64,000 nt of DNA from UBA10649 sp963755335 (GTDB lineage Bacteria > Actinomycetota > Actinomycetes > S36-B12), in contig CAVWJW010000005.1 of assembly GCA_963755335.1 (NCBI GenBank), positions 90,529 through 154,528 on the forward strand. The letters are read 5' to 3'. Of the stretch, positions 19,650-29,578 are shown piece by piece. Each line of letters starts with the position of its first letter. Positions within the stretch are counted from its first letter, which is position 1. The position numbers were made by a program, and so were the translations under genes. The notes beneath the pieces were generated by a model. It ran no database searches and was not told where the DNA came from. It worked only from the letters and a program-made list of their open reading frames with translations.

Positions 19650-20447
19650 ATGCTTCGCCTCACCCTGCGCGCGGCCGCTGTCAGCGCCGTCGTCGTCCTT
19701 GCCGGTACCGTCCTCGCCGGGCCCGCTGTTGCGGACGGTGGCTACAACGCCACGGTCGCGGGCCAGCCCAGCGGCACTCCGCTGGTCCAGCTCGCCCCCT
19801 CGTCGACCCAGACCGTCGACGTCGTCAACCTGCCTGGCGGCGTGGGCCTCTACGGCCTGCACTGCAAGGTCCCAGCAGACCCGCGTCAGGTGCCGTCGCT
19901 GTGCGACTCGTCGCCGGCGTCGCTGTACTACCTGACGGCGACCAGCGCCGTGCGTCCTACGGCCTCGTTCCCCCTGAGGGTGAACGCCGAGTTCTTCGGC
20001 ACGAACCCGAACCCGACCGCCGGACCCTCGCTCGGACAGTCCGTCGACTGTCGCGCCGACACGGGCAACCCCCGCCTGTCCGCCTGCGCGGTGTACGTCA
20101 TCGGAGCCGGCAAGGACAGCGCCAACCCTGCTTACATCCGGTTCTTCCCGACGGTGTTCTCGCCGGTGAAGGCGAACCGGTCCAACGACTCGGCAACGAT
20201 CACGTTCAACGGCCGTGTCGTGGCCAAGGGCGCCAAGCCCCGGCTGTCGGCCAGCACGCCGGCCACGTTCACCGTCTCGACGGCGTCCGGTCTGACCCCC
20301 TATGTCGTCGGTAACACGTGCACCGTCAAGGGCGGCACCATCACCGCCGGCCAGTCCAACGGCGCCTGCGTCGTGCGGCTGACGACCACGGGGGGCAAGA
20401 ACGTCAAGCCGTTGGTCCAGGTGCAGGTCTTCAGGCTCACCAAGTAG
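19650..20447 (+). CDS. Secreted hypothetical protein with beta-rich body
   Basis: 265 residues. The ATG at 19650 is preceded by AAGGAGAG and begins a clear Sec signal peptide (LRAAAVSAVVVLAGTVLAG, likely cleaved after an Ala-X-Ala near residue 31). The mature part is Thr/Ser/Val rich with six cysteines that could form disulphides, and shows a weak resemblance to neocarzinostatin-like or other Ig-like secreted proteins of actinobacteria. No enzyme motif was found. It is convergent with rpsT and ends just before a strong bidirectional terminator. Confidence 0.7.
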   Translation: MLRLTLRAAAVSAVVVLAGTVLAGPAVADGGYNATVAGQPSGTPLVQLAPSSTQTVDVVNLPGGVGLYGLHCKVPADPRQVPSLCDSSPASLYYLTATSAVRPTASFPLRVNAEFFGTNPNPTAGPSLGQSVDCRADTGNPRLSACAVYVIGAGKDSANPAYIRFFPTVFSPVKANRSNDSATITFNGRVVAKGAKPRLSASTPATFTVSTASGLTPYVVGNTCTVKGGTITAGQSNGACVVRLTTTGGKNVKPLVQVQVFRLTK

Positions 20448-20460
20448 TTCCGGCACAGAC

Positions 20461-20495
20461 GAAAGGGCGCCTCCCCAGCGGGGAGACGCCCTTTC
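20461..20495. terminator. Bidirectional terminator between secreted protein gene and rpsT
   Basis: A long near-perfect inverted repeat (GAAAGGGCGCCTCCCC - AGC - GGGGAGACGCCCTTTC) lies between two convergent genes. The A and T runs at its ends let it serve both strands. Confidence 0.88.
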
Positions 20496-20513
20496 GGTGC
20501 TTGGGGATGCGCC

Positions 20514-20774
20514 CTAGATGGCGGCGACCTTCTTGGAGATGGCCGACTTGCGGTTGGCGGCCTGGTTGGCGTGGATGACGCCCTTGCTGGCGGCCTTGTC
20601 GAGGGCGCGAGTGGCCTCGCGGGCGCGCTCGTTGGCGGCGTCCTTGTCTCCGGCATCGACGGCGGCGTTGAACTTGCGCACCGAGGTCTTCAACGAGCTC
20701 TTGACCGCCTTGTTGCGCTGGCGGGCCTTCTCGTTGGTCTTGTTGCGCTTGATCTGCGACTTGATGTTCGCCAC
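20514..20774 (-). CDS. rpsT: 30S ribosomal protein S20
   Basis: 86 residues, lysine/alanine rich, with the S20 N-terminus ANIKSQIKRNKTNEKAR and C-terminal block GVIHANQAANRKSAI. It binds 16S rRNA in the small subunit. It is divergent from lepA, with 139 bases between, which must hold both promoters. Confidence 0.97.
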   Translation of the reverse strand: MANIKSQIKRNKTNEKARQRNKAVKSSLKTSVRKFNAAVDAGDKDAANERAREATRALDKAASKGVIHANQAANRKSAISKKVAAI

Positions 20775-20913
20775 GGGGACAACTTCCTTGGGTATCGGGC
20801 ATGCGGAGACAGGGTGAAGCAGCGCCCCAGATTACCCGTAGGCTGCCCTGTAGCCCAAATCGCCCCCGTCCGAGCCTGAACTGGCCCGGACCACCGCATC
20901 GAGGAATCCATCC

Positions 20914-22779
20914 GTGTCCGTCCCGCAGCCCGGCCCACGACGTCAGGGAGAGCCCCCGGCAGTCGGCAGCACCGACCCCTCGGTCATCCGGAACTTCTGC
21001 ATCATCGCCCACATCGACCACGGCAAGTCGACGCTGGCCGATCGCATGCTCCAGCAGACCGGGATCGTCGACGACCGGTCGATGCGGGCCCAGTACCTCG
21101 ACCGCATGGACATCGAGCGCGAGCGCGGGATCACCATCAAGTCGCAGGCGGTCCGACTGCCCTTCCGGTCCGACGACGGCACCGACTACGTCCTGAACAT
21201 GATCGACACGCCTGGCCACGTCGACTTCACCTACGAGGTGTCGCGTTCGCTGGCGGCCTGCGAGGGCGCGGTCCTGCTGGTGGACGCCGCGCAGGGCATC
21301 GAGGCGCAGACCCTCGCCAACCTCTACCTCGCCCTCGAGAACGACCTCGCGATCATCCCCGTCCTGAACAAGATCGACCTGCCCGCGGCCCAGCCGGAGA
21401 AGTACGCCGCCGAGCTGGCGCGGATCATCGGCTGCGATCCCTCCGAGGTCCTGCTGGTGTCGGCGAAGACCGGCGTCGGCGTGCACGAGCTGCTCGAGAA
21501 GATCGTCCGCGAGGTGCCCGCTCCCGTCGGCGCGGCCGACAAGCCTGCCCGCGCGATGATCTTCGACTCGGTCTATGACACCTATCGCGGCGTCATCACC
21601 TACATCCGTGTCATCGACGGGCACATCTCCACGCGAGAGCGCATCCAGATGATGTCGACGGGCGCGATCCACGAACTGCTCGAGGTCGGCGTGATATCGC
21701 CCGAGCCGAAGGTCGCCCAAGGGCTGGGCGTCGGCGAGGTGGGCTACCTCATCACCGGCGTCAAGGACGTGCGCCAGTCACGCGTCGGCGACACGATCAC
21801 GTCCGAGCGCAAGGGGGCCACGGAGGCACTCGGCGGCTATCGCGATCCGAAGCCGATGGTCTACTCGGGCCTTTACCCGATCGACGGCTCGGACTACCCG
21901 GAGCTTCGCGACGCGCTCGACAAGCTGAAGCTCAACGACGCGGCCCTCGTGTACGAGCCGGAGACGTCGCTGGCCCTCGGCTTCGGCTTCCGCTGTGGCT
22001 TCCTCGGCCTGCTGCACATGGAGATCGTCCGCGAGCGGCTCGAGCGCGAGTCCAATCTCGATCTCATCTCGACTGCGCCGAACGTGATCTACCGGGTCTT
22101 CAGCGACGACGGCGTCGAGATCATCGTCACGAACCCCAGCGAGTTCCCGACGCAGAAGGTGGCGCGCATCCTCGAGCCGATCGTCAAGTCGACGATCATC
22201 CTGCCGAGCGAGTTCGTCGGGACGGTGATGGAGCTGTGCCAGCAGCGACGCGGCACGCTCCTGGGCATGGACTACCTGTCCGAGGACCGCGTCGAGATGC
22301 GCTACACGCTGCCGTTGGCCGAGATCGTCTTCGACTTCTTCGACCAGCTGAAGTCCCGCACTCGGGGCTACGCCTCCCTCGACTACGACGTGGTCGGCGA
22401 GCAGGAGGCGGACCTGGTGAAGGTCGACATCCTGCTGCACGGCGATCCGGTCGACGCCTTCAGCGCGATCGTGCACAAGGACAAGGCGATGGCCTACGGC
22501 ACGATGATGACGGCCAAGCTCAAGGAGCTCATCCCGCGCCAGCAGTTCGAGGTGCCGATCCAGGCGGCGATCGGCTCGCGGGTCATCACGCGCGAGACCA
22601 TCCGCGCCATGCGCAAGGACGTCCTGGCCAAGTGCTACGGCGGCGACATCAGCCGCAAGCGCAAGCTGCTGGAGAAGCAGAAGGAGGGCAAGAAGCGCAT
22701 GAAGATGGTCGGTCGCGTGGAGGTCCCCCAGGAGGCCTTCATCGCCGCGCTGTCGACGTCCGACGCCCCCAAGAAGTAA
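20914..22779 (+). CDS. lepA: Elongation factor 4 (LepA)
   Basis: 621 residues, full length and intact. GTPase motifs are AHIDHGKST (G1), DTPGHVDF (G3) and NKIDLP (G4), with the LepA-specific C-terminal domain ending in RKRKLLEKQKEGKKRMK. LepA promotes back-translocation or aids ribosome assembly under stress. The GTG start at 20914 is followed by an actinobacterial N-terminal extension of about 25 residues. hemW begins three bases after its stop. Confidence 0.97.
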   Translation: MSVPQPGPRRQGEPPAVGSTDPSVIRNFCIIAHIDHGKSTLADRMLQQTGIVDDRSMRAQYLDRMDIERERGITIKSQAVRLPFRSDDGTDYVLNMIDTPGHVDFTYEVSRSLAACEGAVLLVDAAQGIEAQTLANLYLALENDLAIIPVLNKIDLPAAQPEKYAAELARIIGCDPSEVLLVSAKTGVGVHELLEKIVREVPAPVGAADKPARAMIFDSVYDTYRGVITYIRVIDGHISTRERIQMMSTGAIHELLEVGVISPEPKVAQGLGVGEVGYLITGVKDVRQSRVGDTITSERKGATEALGGYRDPKPMVYSGLYPIDGSDYPELRDALDKLKLNDAALVYEPETSLALGFGFRCGFLGLLHMEIVRERLERESNLDLISTAPNVIYRVFSDDGVEIIVTNPSEFPTQKVARILEPIVKSTIILPSEFVGTVMELCQQRRGTLLGMDYLSEDRVEMRYTLPLAEIVFDFFDQLKSRTRGYASLDYDVVGEQEADLVKVDILLHGDPVDAFSAIVHKDKAMAYGTMMTAKLKELIPRQQFEVPIQAAIGSRVITRETIRAMRKDVLAKCYGGDISRKRKLLEKQKEGKKRMKMVGRVEVPQEAFIAALSTSDAPKK

Positions 22780-22782
22780 GTC

Positions 22783-24001
22783 TTGCCCGCGAGCGGTGAG
22801 TTGGCGGGCGTTTTCGGCGCCGCAACCCCCCGACGTCTCACCGCTCGGCGGGGGGTGGGTCGGGCACTTGGGGTGTACGTCCATGTGCCCTTCTGCTCGA
22901 GCCGCTGCGGGTACTGCGACTTCAACACGTACACGGCCACCGAGCTCGGCGACACGTCCGGCGTGACACCTTCCACGAGGTGCTGGCGGACGAGGTTCGG
23001 TTCGCAGCGCGCACGCTCGGCGACCAGGCCCGTCCGGTCGACGACGGTGTTCGTCGGGGGCGGCACGCCGACCCTGCTGGGAGCCGCCGGCCTGGCGCAT
23101 GTGCTCGAGGCCATCCGAGCGGAGTTCGGGCTCGACGCCGACGCCGAGGTGACCACGGAGGCGAACCCCGACAGCGTCGACGAGCGGATGCTCGCCGACC
23201 TTCGGGCCGCCGGGTTCACCCGCATCTCGTTCGGCATGCAGAGCACGGCCCCCGCGGTGCTGCGCGTCCTCGACCGCACGCACACCCCGGGGGCGAGTCT
23301 GGCCATGGCACGGGCGGCGACCCGCGAGGGCTTCGCGCACGTCAACCTCGACCTCATCTACGGCACCCCGGGCGAGACCGACGACGACCTGCGGCGCTCG
23401 GTCGAGGATGCGATCGCGGCAGGAGTCGACCACGTGTCGGCCTACGCGCTGATCGTCGAGGACGGCACCCCGCTGGCCCGTCGGGTCCGACGCGGGGAGC
23501 TGCCGGCGCCCGACGACGACGTCGCTCGCCGATCGCTACGAGATCGTCGACGGACTGCTCGCAGCGGCGGGCCTGACCTGGTACGAGGTCTCGAACTGGT
23601 CACGGCCGGGCGGGGAGTGCCGGCACAACCTCGCCTACTGGCGCAACGCGGACTGGTGGGGAGTCGGGCCCGGTGCGCACAGCCACCTCGACGGCGTGCG
23701 CTGGTGGAACGTCAAGCACCCGAGCGCCTACGCGCAGCGGCTGGCCGCCGGCGAGTCGCCCGAGGCCGAGCGCGAGGTGCTCACCGACGACGAGCGGCAC
23801 ATGGAGACGGTCATGCTCGGCGCTGCGCCTCGCCGAGGGACTCGCGGTGACGCAGCTGACGCCCGAGGCCGCCGCAGGTCGTGCCCCAGCTGGTCGACGA
23901 GGGGCTGCTCGATCCGGGCAGGGCGCGCGAGGGCCGTCTCGTGCTCACCGACCGCGGCCGGCTGCTCGCCGACGCGGTGATCCGTCGGCCTCGTGGCGTA
24001 G
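22783..24001 (+). CDS. hemW: HemW-like radical SAM protein (heme chaperone; multiple frameshifts)
   Basis: Radical SAM protein of the HemW (formerly HemN-like) family. The cluster motif reads CSSRCGYC within YVHVPFCSSRCGYCDF; GGGTPTLL and the ISFGMQS block follow. At least four single-base shifts (near 22960, 23040, 23520 and 23825-23880) break the frame. The C-terminal part reads VPQLVDEGLLDPGR and ends in RRLVA at a TAG at 23999-24001 after one more shift near 23989. HemW inserts heme into respiratory enzymes. The first codon (TTG 22783) is uncertain. It lies downstream of lepA, as in many actinobacteria. Confidence 0.88.
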
Positions 24002-24058
24002 CCGAATCGAGGTCGGCTGCCCGTTGCACGCGACGTCCGCCAAGGGGAGGATCCGCGC

Positions 24059-24715
24059 ATGCATCCCACCGCCGACCTGCCGAACCTCGCGACCAACGCG
24101 CCACTGTGGCTGTCCCTGCTCACCATCGGCGTGAACGGACTCGTCGGCGCCCTGCGCGGATACTCCGACGACTCGCGGCACTGGGACGTCGTCGGGATGG
24201 CGGTCTTCGCCCTGCTCATGGGCCTCGGGGGAGGCTTCATCCGCGACATGCTCCTGGGCAACCTGCCGGCGGCCTCCCTGCGCGACCCGTGGTCCCTGGC
24301 AACGATCCTGCTGTCCGTGGCCATCGTGCTGCTGATCGGCCGACACCTGGCACGGGCGGGACGCGTCATGAGCGCCCTCGACGCGCTGGCCCTCGGCCTG
24401 TTCGCCGTGACTGGCACCGAGTACGGGCTTGCGTTCCACCTGCCGGTCGTCTCGGCGATCCTTCTCGGGACGATCTCGGCCGTCGGCGGCGGGATGCTCG
24501 TCTCGGTGCTCCAGGGACAGACACCGGAGATCCTCCTGGCGGGTGCCCCGACGGCACTGCTCGCCGTGGCCGGCTCGGCGACGTACGCGCTCGTGTCGAT
24601 CTGGAGTCCGAGCGTCGCGTCGGCCGCGGGCATCGCGGTGATCCTCGTCGGCAAGTGGCTGTCGGCACGCCTGAACATCCGCACGCGGGCGGCCGGGGTG
24701 CGCCCGGCGCAATAG
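24059..24715 (+). CDS. TRIC cation channel family protein (UPF0126)
   Basis: 218 residues with six or seven helices in two repeats of the UPF0126 family. The hallmark GGGFIRDMLLGNLPAA and second-repeat GGGMLVSVLQGQTPEIL are present. Bacterial and archaeal TRIC relatives form trimeric potassium-permeable channels. The ATG at 24059 is preceded by GGGGAGG. It ends before the CIRCE element of hrcA. Confidence 0.9.
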   Translation: MHPTADLPNLATNAPLWLSLLTIGVNGLVGALRGYSDDSRHWDVVGMAVFALLMGLGGGFIRDMLLGNLPAASLRDPWSLATILLSVAIVLLIGRHLARAGRVMSALDALALGLFAVTGTEYGLAFHLPVVSAILLGTISAVGGGMLVSVLQGQTPEILLAGAPTALLAVAGSATYALVSIWSPSVASAAGIAVILVGKWLSARLNIRTRAAGVRPAQ

Positions 24716-24742
24716 CGCGGACCCGAGAGCAAGGCCCTACAC

Positions 24743-24769
24743 TTGGCACTCAGCATCCATGAGTGCCAA
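24743..24769 (+). promoter_or_regulatory. CIRCE operator of hrcA-dnaJ
   Basis: Perfect inverted repeat TTGGCACTC - 9 bases - GAGTGCCAA, the CIRCE consensus (TTAGCACTC-N9-GAGTGCTAA) with one compensated change per arm. It lies 19 bases before the proposed hrcA start, where HrcA binding would block transcription of its own operon. It covers an upstream in-frame ATG (24759), which argues against that codon as the start. Confidence 0.95.
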
Positions 24770-24788
24770 CACCGCCCGGGAGGTGCGC

Positions 24789-25808
24789 ATGCTCGAGGAC
24801 CGACGGCTCGCGGTGCTGCGCGCCATCGTCGAGGACTACGTCTCCACCCACGAGCCGGTCGGCTCGAAGGCCCTGGTCGAGCGGCACAGCCTCGGCGTGT
24901 CGCCCGCGACGATCCGCAACGACATGGCAGCCCTGGAGGACGAGGGCTACATCGCCCAGCCGCACACCAGCGCCGGGCGCGTGCCGACCGATCGCGGCTA
25001 CCGCCTCTTCGTCGACCGGCTGTCCGGCGTGAAGCCGCTGAGCCCTCCCGAGCGCAAGGCGATCCACCAGTTCCTCGACAACGCCGTCGACCTCGACGAC
25101 GTCATGAGCCGCACCGTGCGCCTGCTCGCTCAGATCACCAAGCAGGTTGCGCTCGTGCAGTACCCGTCGTTGACCCGCAGCCGCGTTCGTCATGTCGAGC
25201 TCGTGGCGCTGAGCTCGACCCGGCTCATCATCGTTCTCATCGTCGACTCCGGACGCGTGGAGCAGCGGATCATCGAATGCGCCGTCCCGATCGCGGAGGC
25301 GACCCTCGCCGACGTCCGCTCACGCCTCGTCGTCGCTCTCGGCGACCAGCTCTTCGCCGCGGTGCCCGATGCCGTCGCCGACTTCGACCAGGCCTTCGCC
25401 GCCGACGACCGACCCATGGTCCGCTCGGTGCTCGCGGCGGTGCTCGAGATGGTCGCGGAGCGGCCCGACGAGCGGATCATGCTGGGCGGCACCGCGCACC
25501 TGGCGCGCTACGGCGAGTCGTTCCCCCTCGCCATCCAGCCGGTGCTCGAGGCCCTCGAGGAGCAGGTCGTCCTGCTGCGCCTCCTCGGCGAGGCCACCTC
25601 GCAGCAGGGGGTCACGGTGCGCATCGGCCACGAGAACCCGGTCGAGGGGCTCGAGGCGACCTCCGTCGTCACCGCGCGCTACGGCGTCGGCGATCAGCCC
25701 CGCGCCTCGCTCGGCATCGTCGGGCCCACGCACATGGACTACGCCGGAACGATGAGCTCGGTCCTGGCCGTGGCCCAGTACGTCAGCCGGATGCTGGACG
25801 ATCAATGA
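24789..25808 (+). CDS. hrcA: Heat-inducible transcriptional repressor HrcA
   Basis: 339 residues from ATG 24789. The N-terminal winged helix contains AIVEDYVSTHEPVGSKAL and ATIRNDMAALEDEGYI; the rest is the HrcA ligand/dimer domain. HrcA binds CIRCE and represses chaperone genes, with GroEL as co-factor. The start is set by GGGAGG five bases upstream and by homologues beginning MLEDRRLAVLRAI; the earlier ATG lies inside CIRCE. dnaJ follows after 21 bases. Confidence 0.96.
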   Translation: MLEDRRLAVLRAIVEDYVSTHEPVGSKALVERHSLGVSPATIRNDMAALEDEGYIAQPHTSAGRVPTDRGYRLFVDRLSGVKPLSPPERKAIHQFLDNAVDLDDVMSRTVRLLAQITKQVALVQYPSLTRSRVRHVELVALSSTRLIIVLIVDSGRVEQRIIECAVPIAEATLADVRSRLVVALGDQLFAAVPDAVADFDQAFAADDRPMVRSVLAAVLEMVAERPDERIMLGGTAHLARYGESFPLAIQPVLEALEEQVVLLRLLGEATSQQGVTVRIGHENPVEGLEATSVVTARYGVGDQPRASLGIVGPTHMDYAGTMSSVLAVAQYVSRMLDDQ

Positions 25809-25829
25809 CGCGGAAACGAGAGTGATGGC

Positions 25830-26963
25830 GTGAGCACGGACTACTACGCCCTGCTGGGCGTGTCGCGTGACGCGTCGCCGGAGGAGATCAAGAAGAACTA
25901 CCGCAAGCTCGCCCGCGAACTGCACCCTGACGTGAACCCCGACCCTGAGCATCAGGAGCGGTTCAAGCAGGTCACGGCTGCGTACGAGGTCCTCAGCGAT
26001 CCTGAGAAGCGCCAGATGTACGACCTCGGCGGAGATCCCTACGGCCGGGGCGGCGGCTACGCCGGCGGCGGGGCGACCTTCGACTTCGGCGACATCATGG
26101 ACGCCTTCTTCGGCGGCGGCACCTCCCGACGAGGCCCGCGCCCGCGGGCGCGCCGCGGCCAGGACGCGCTGATCAGAATCGACATCGAGCTCCCCGATGC
26201 CGTGTTCGGCACCACCCGCGACATCACCGTCGACACGGCAGCACTCTGCGAGGAGTGCACCGGCACCGGCGCGGCCCCGGGCACCGACCTCGAGACGTGC
26301 GTCCTGTGCAAGGGCCGCGGCGAGATCCAGTCGGTCCAGCGGTCCTTCCTGGGCCAGGTGATGACGTCTCGACCGTGCCCGCAGTGCCAGGGCTTCGGCA
26401 CGACCATCCCGCACCCGTGCCACGAGTGCTCGGGCGACGGACGCGTTCGCACGCGCCGCACGCTGACGATCAAGATCCCCGCGGGCGTCGACACCGGCAC
26501 GCGCATCCAGCTGACCGGCGAGGGCGAGGTGGGCCCGAACGGCGGGCCCGCGGCCGACCTGTTCGTCGAGGTCGTCGTGGCCCCGCATCCCATGTTCGAG
26601 CGCCGTGGTGACGAGCTGCACTGCATCGTCACCGTTCCGATGACCGCCGCCGCACTCGGCACGACGACCGTGCTCGAGAGCCTCGACGGGCCGCTCGACG
26701 TGGAGATCAAGGCCGGAACGCAGTCCGGCGAGACCGTGACGATGAAGGGCCGCGGAGGGGCGCGGCTGCGCACCACCGGTCGCGGCGACCTCTTCGTGCA
26801 CCTGCGCGTGCAGACGCCCACCAAGCTCGACCCGGAGCAGGAGGACCTGCTGCGCCAACTGGCGGAACTGCGGGCTGAGTCCGCGACGCAGCTGGGCAAC
26901 CCGTCGTCGGAGGCGCACGCCGGCCTGTTCACGCGGCTGAAGGATGCGTTCACCGCCAAGTGA
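25830..26963 (+). CDS. dnaJ: Chaperone DnaJ
   Basis: 377 residues, GTG start. The J-domain has HPD (ELHPDVNPD), then a Gly/Phe-rich linker, four zinc motifs (CEECTGTG, CVLCKGRG, CPQCQGFG, CHECSGDG) and the C-terminal substrate-binding domain. It is the DnaK co-chaperone, placed in the CIRCE-controlled operon after hrcA; this is the DnaJ2-type arrangement of actinobacteria. Its stop overlaps the rsmE start. Confidence 0.97.
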   Translation: MSTDYYALLGVSRDASPEEIKKNYRKLARELHPDVNPDPEHQERFKQVTAAYEVLSDPEKRQMYDLGGDPYGRGGGYAGGGATFDFGDIMDAFFGGGTSRRGPRPRARRGQDALIRIDIELPDAVFGTTRDITVDTAALCEECTGTGAAPGTDLETCVLCKGRGEIQSVQRSFLGQVMTSRPCPQCQGFGTTIPHPCHECSGDGRVRTRRTLTIKIPAGVDTGTRIQLTGEGEVGPNGGPAADLFVEVVVAPHPMFERRGDELHCIVTVPMTAAALGTTTVLESLDGPLDVEIKAGTQSGETVTMKGRGGARLRTTGRGDLFVHLRVQTPTKLDPEQEDLLRQLAELRAESATQLGNPSSEAHAGLFTRLKDAFTAK

Positions 26964-27756
26964 CCGCACCCGTGTTCGTCGTCGACTCGGCGGCCCTCGT
27001 CGGAGCGGCGCCAGGATCCCTGGTGACCGTGGGTGGCGCCGAGGGGCGGCATGCGGTCACGGTGCGCAGGATCCGGGCCGGTGAACCCGTCCAGCTGGTC
27101 GACGGCGCGGGCCGTCGTGCCGTGGGGACCGTCGCTGCCATCTCCGGCAAGGACTCCTTCGACGTGTCGGTCGGCGTGGTGGCGGTGGAGGCGGACCCCC
27201 AGCTGCGGGTGACCGTCGTGCAGGCGCTGGCCAAGGGGGATCGCGGCGAGCTCGCCGTCGAACTGCTCACCGAGATCGGCGTCGACGAGATCGTGCCGTG
27301 GGCCGCCATGAACTGCGTGACCCGATGGCGCCCTGACCGCGTCGACAGGTCCTGGCAGCGCTGGGCGGACGCCGCCGCAGCAGCAGCGAAGCAATCGCGG
27401 CGGGCGCGCTTCCCGATCGTCTCGGCCCTCGCCACCACCGCCGACGTCGTCGCACGGGTCCGCGGCCGCGGATGCCGCGGCGGTCCTGCACGAGAGCGCC
27501 AGCTCCCCGATCGGTGAGCGTGGCACTGCCGCCCATGGGTGAAGTCGTCCTGGTCGTCGGTCCGGAAGGCGGTCTGGACGCGTCGGAGCTCGCCCTTTTC
27601 GAGGAGGCCGGGGCGCGCGTGGTGCGGCTCGGTCCGACCGTCCTGCGGACGTCGTCGGCGGGCATCGCCGCCGTGGCAGCCCTGCTCGCCAGCAGCCCGC
27701 GATGGGCCGTCCCGTCCGATGCCGAGGCGGCCATCGACGCGAGCGTGGAAGGATGA
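26960..27756 (+). CDS. rsmE: 16S rRNA m3U1498 methyltransferase RsmE (frameshifted)
   Basis: SPOUT-class methyltransferase of about 250 residues. The N-terminal PUA-like part has GAEGRHAVTVRRI; the C-terminal knot has VVGPEGGLD and LGPTVLRTSSAG. Two compensating single-base shifts (near 27465 and 27525) interrupt about 60 bases between the halves. It methylates U1498 of 16S rRNA. The GTG start overlaps the dnaJ stop. Confidence 0.92.
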
Positions 27757-27761
27757 CAGCC

Positions 27762-28106
27762 ATGAGCGACTGCCTGTTCTGCGCGATCGCGGCCGGGGAC
27801 ATCCCCGCCGACATCGTGCACAGCGATGATCGGGTCATCGCCTTTCGCGACATCGCGCCCCAGGCGCCGGTGCATGTGCTGGTGATCTCGCGGGACCACC
27901 ACGCCAATGCCCGTGAGCTCGCCAACGCCGATGCGGCGCTGGCCGCCGACCTCCTGAGGGTCGCCGGTGCCATCGCCGAGCAGGAGGGCGTTGCGGAGTC
28001 GGGCTACCGGATCGTCACGAACACCGGCGAGGGCGCCGGCCAGTCCGTCGACCACGTCCACTTCCATGTGCTCGGCGGGCGCGGCCTCGCCTGGCCCCCC
28101 GGATAG
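27762..28106 (+). CDS. HIT family nucleotide hydrolase (HinT-like)
   Basis: 114 residues of the histidine triad family: HVHFH (SVDHVHFHVLGG) is the catalytic triad, and the N-terminal CLFCAIAAGDIPA is the zinc/entry segment. Likely an AMP-lysine or aminoacyl-AMP hydrolase such as HinT. It lies between rsmE and phoH in the usual actinobacterial order. Confidence 0.94.
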   Translation: MSDCLFCAIAAGDIPADIVHSDDRVIAFRDIAPQAPVHVLVISRDHHANARELANADAALAADLLRVAGAIAEQEGVAESGYRIVTNTGEGAGQSVDHVHFHVLGGRGLAWPPG

Positions 28107-28124
28107 ACCGCAGCAGGACACTGG

Positions 28125-29109
28125 ATGACCACACCGATCCCCGAAGCCCCTCGCGCGCAGACGACCATCATCGTCCCGCACTCCCAGCCGATGGTTGCCC
28201 TGCTCGGCGCCGGCGACGAGTACCTGCGGCTCGTCGAGGAGGCCTTCCCGGCGGCGGACCTCATGGCTCGCGGCAACGAGATCACGGTCACCGGCTCGCC
28301 CGAGGAGGTCGGCATCGTCGACACCCTGATCGGCGAGATGCTGGCGGTGCTGCGCACGGGGCAGGCCCTCACGGCCGAGTCCGTGGAGCGCAGCATCTCC
28401 CTGATGCGCAGCGGCACCCGGCCCACCGAGGTGCTGACGTCCAACATCCTGAGCAGCCGTGGCAAGACGATCCGCGCCAAGACGCTCAACCAGAAGCGCT
28501 ACGTCGACGCCATCGACAACAACACGGTCGTGTTCGGCATCGGGCCGGCCGGCACCGGCAAGACCTACCTCGCCGTGGCCAAGGCCGTGCAGGCGCTGCA
28601 GGCCAAGCGGGTCAACCGGATCGTTCTCACCCGGCCTGCCGTGGAGGCCGGCGAGCGACTCGGGCTTCCTGCCCGGCACGCTGTCGGAGAAGATCGACCC
28701 GTACCTTCGCCCGCTGTACGACGCGATGCACGACATGATCGACCCGGACTCGATCCCGCGGCTGATCACCAGCGGCACGATCGAGATCGCCCCACTCGCC
28801 TACATGCGCGGCCGCACGCTCAACGACTCGTTCATCATCCTCGACGAGGCACAGAACACCTCGGCCGAGCAGATGAAGATGTTCCTGACGCGCCTGGGCT
28901 TCGGCTCGACGATGGTCGTCACGGGTGACATCACCCAGGTCGACCTTCCCGGCGGCACGACAAGCGGTCTGCGGGTCGTCTCGGAGATCCTCGAAGGCAT
29001 CGACGACGTCGCGTTCTGCCGTCTCACCTCGCACGACGTCGTGCGGCACAAGCTGGTGGGACGGATCGTCGAGGCCTACGACCAGTACGACGCCAAGCGA
29101 GCGACGTGA
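28125..29109 (+). CDS. phoH: PhoH-like ATPase (frameshifted)
   Basis: About 328 residues. Walker A is GPAGTGKTYLAVAKA and Walker B is FIILDEAQN; the PhoH blocks VLTRPAVEAGERLG and FLPGTLSEKIDPY are both present but in different frames, because GGG at about 28665 holds one extra G. PhoH acts with YbeY in RNA metabolism and ribosome quality control. Its stop overlaps the ybeY start. Confidence 0.95.
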
Positions 29110-29578
29110 CGGCTCCGCGGGCGAGCGCGCCTCATGTCACGGTGTCCAACGAGTCCGACGAGGAGTGCGACGCCGAGGCGTTGAGCCAACTGGCGGCCTA
29201 CCTGTTCGACCGCCTCCGGCTGCATCCGTCGTGCGAGCTCGGCATCACCCTCGTCGACGAGGAGCGGATGTCGACGCTCCACGAGGACTGGATGCACGAG
29301 CCCGGCCCCACGGACGTGCTGTCCTTCCCCATCGACGAGCTGACCAGCGCAGCCGAGGGCACGGCACCGGTGCCGGGCATCCTCGGCGACATCGTCCTGT
29401 GCCCGTCGTACGTCGGCGCCGCAGGCAAGCGGCGGCCGAGCGCACCCTCGACCACGAACTCCAGTTCCTCACCACGCACGGCACGCTGCATCTGATCGGC
29501 TATGACCACGCCACCCAGGAGGACTACGACGCCATGTTCGCCCTGCAGGACGAACTGCTGCGAGGCTGGTGGTCGTGA
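29106..29578 (+). CDS. ybeY: Endoribonuclease YbeY / rRNA maturation factor (frameshifted)
   Basis: About 157 residues. The zinc-binding signature HGTLHLIGYDH lies in the C-terminal frame and LSFPIDE, typical of the family, in the first frame. A one-base loss near 29435 in GCGGCGG separates them. YbeY processes 16S rRNA 3' ends and degrades defective ribosomes. It overlaps phoH upstream and the CBS protein downstream. Confidence 0.94.

Noticed and set aside
18369..20456. A 695-codon open frame on the minus strand
   Set aside because: It lies opposite holA and the secreted-protein gene, both with clear homology or a signal peptide; the reverse frame is low-complexity Arg/Gly-rich, as expected in GC-rich DNA.
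25320..26969. A 549-codon minus-strand frame over hrcA and dnaJ
   Set aside because: It is a mirror of intact, well-known genes and shows no domain.
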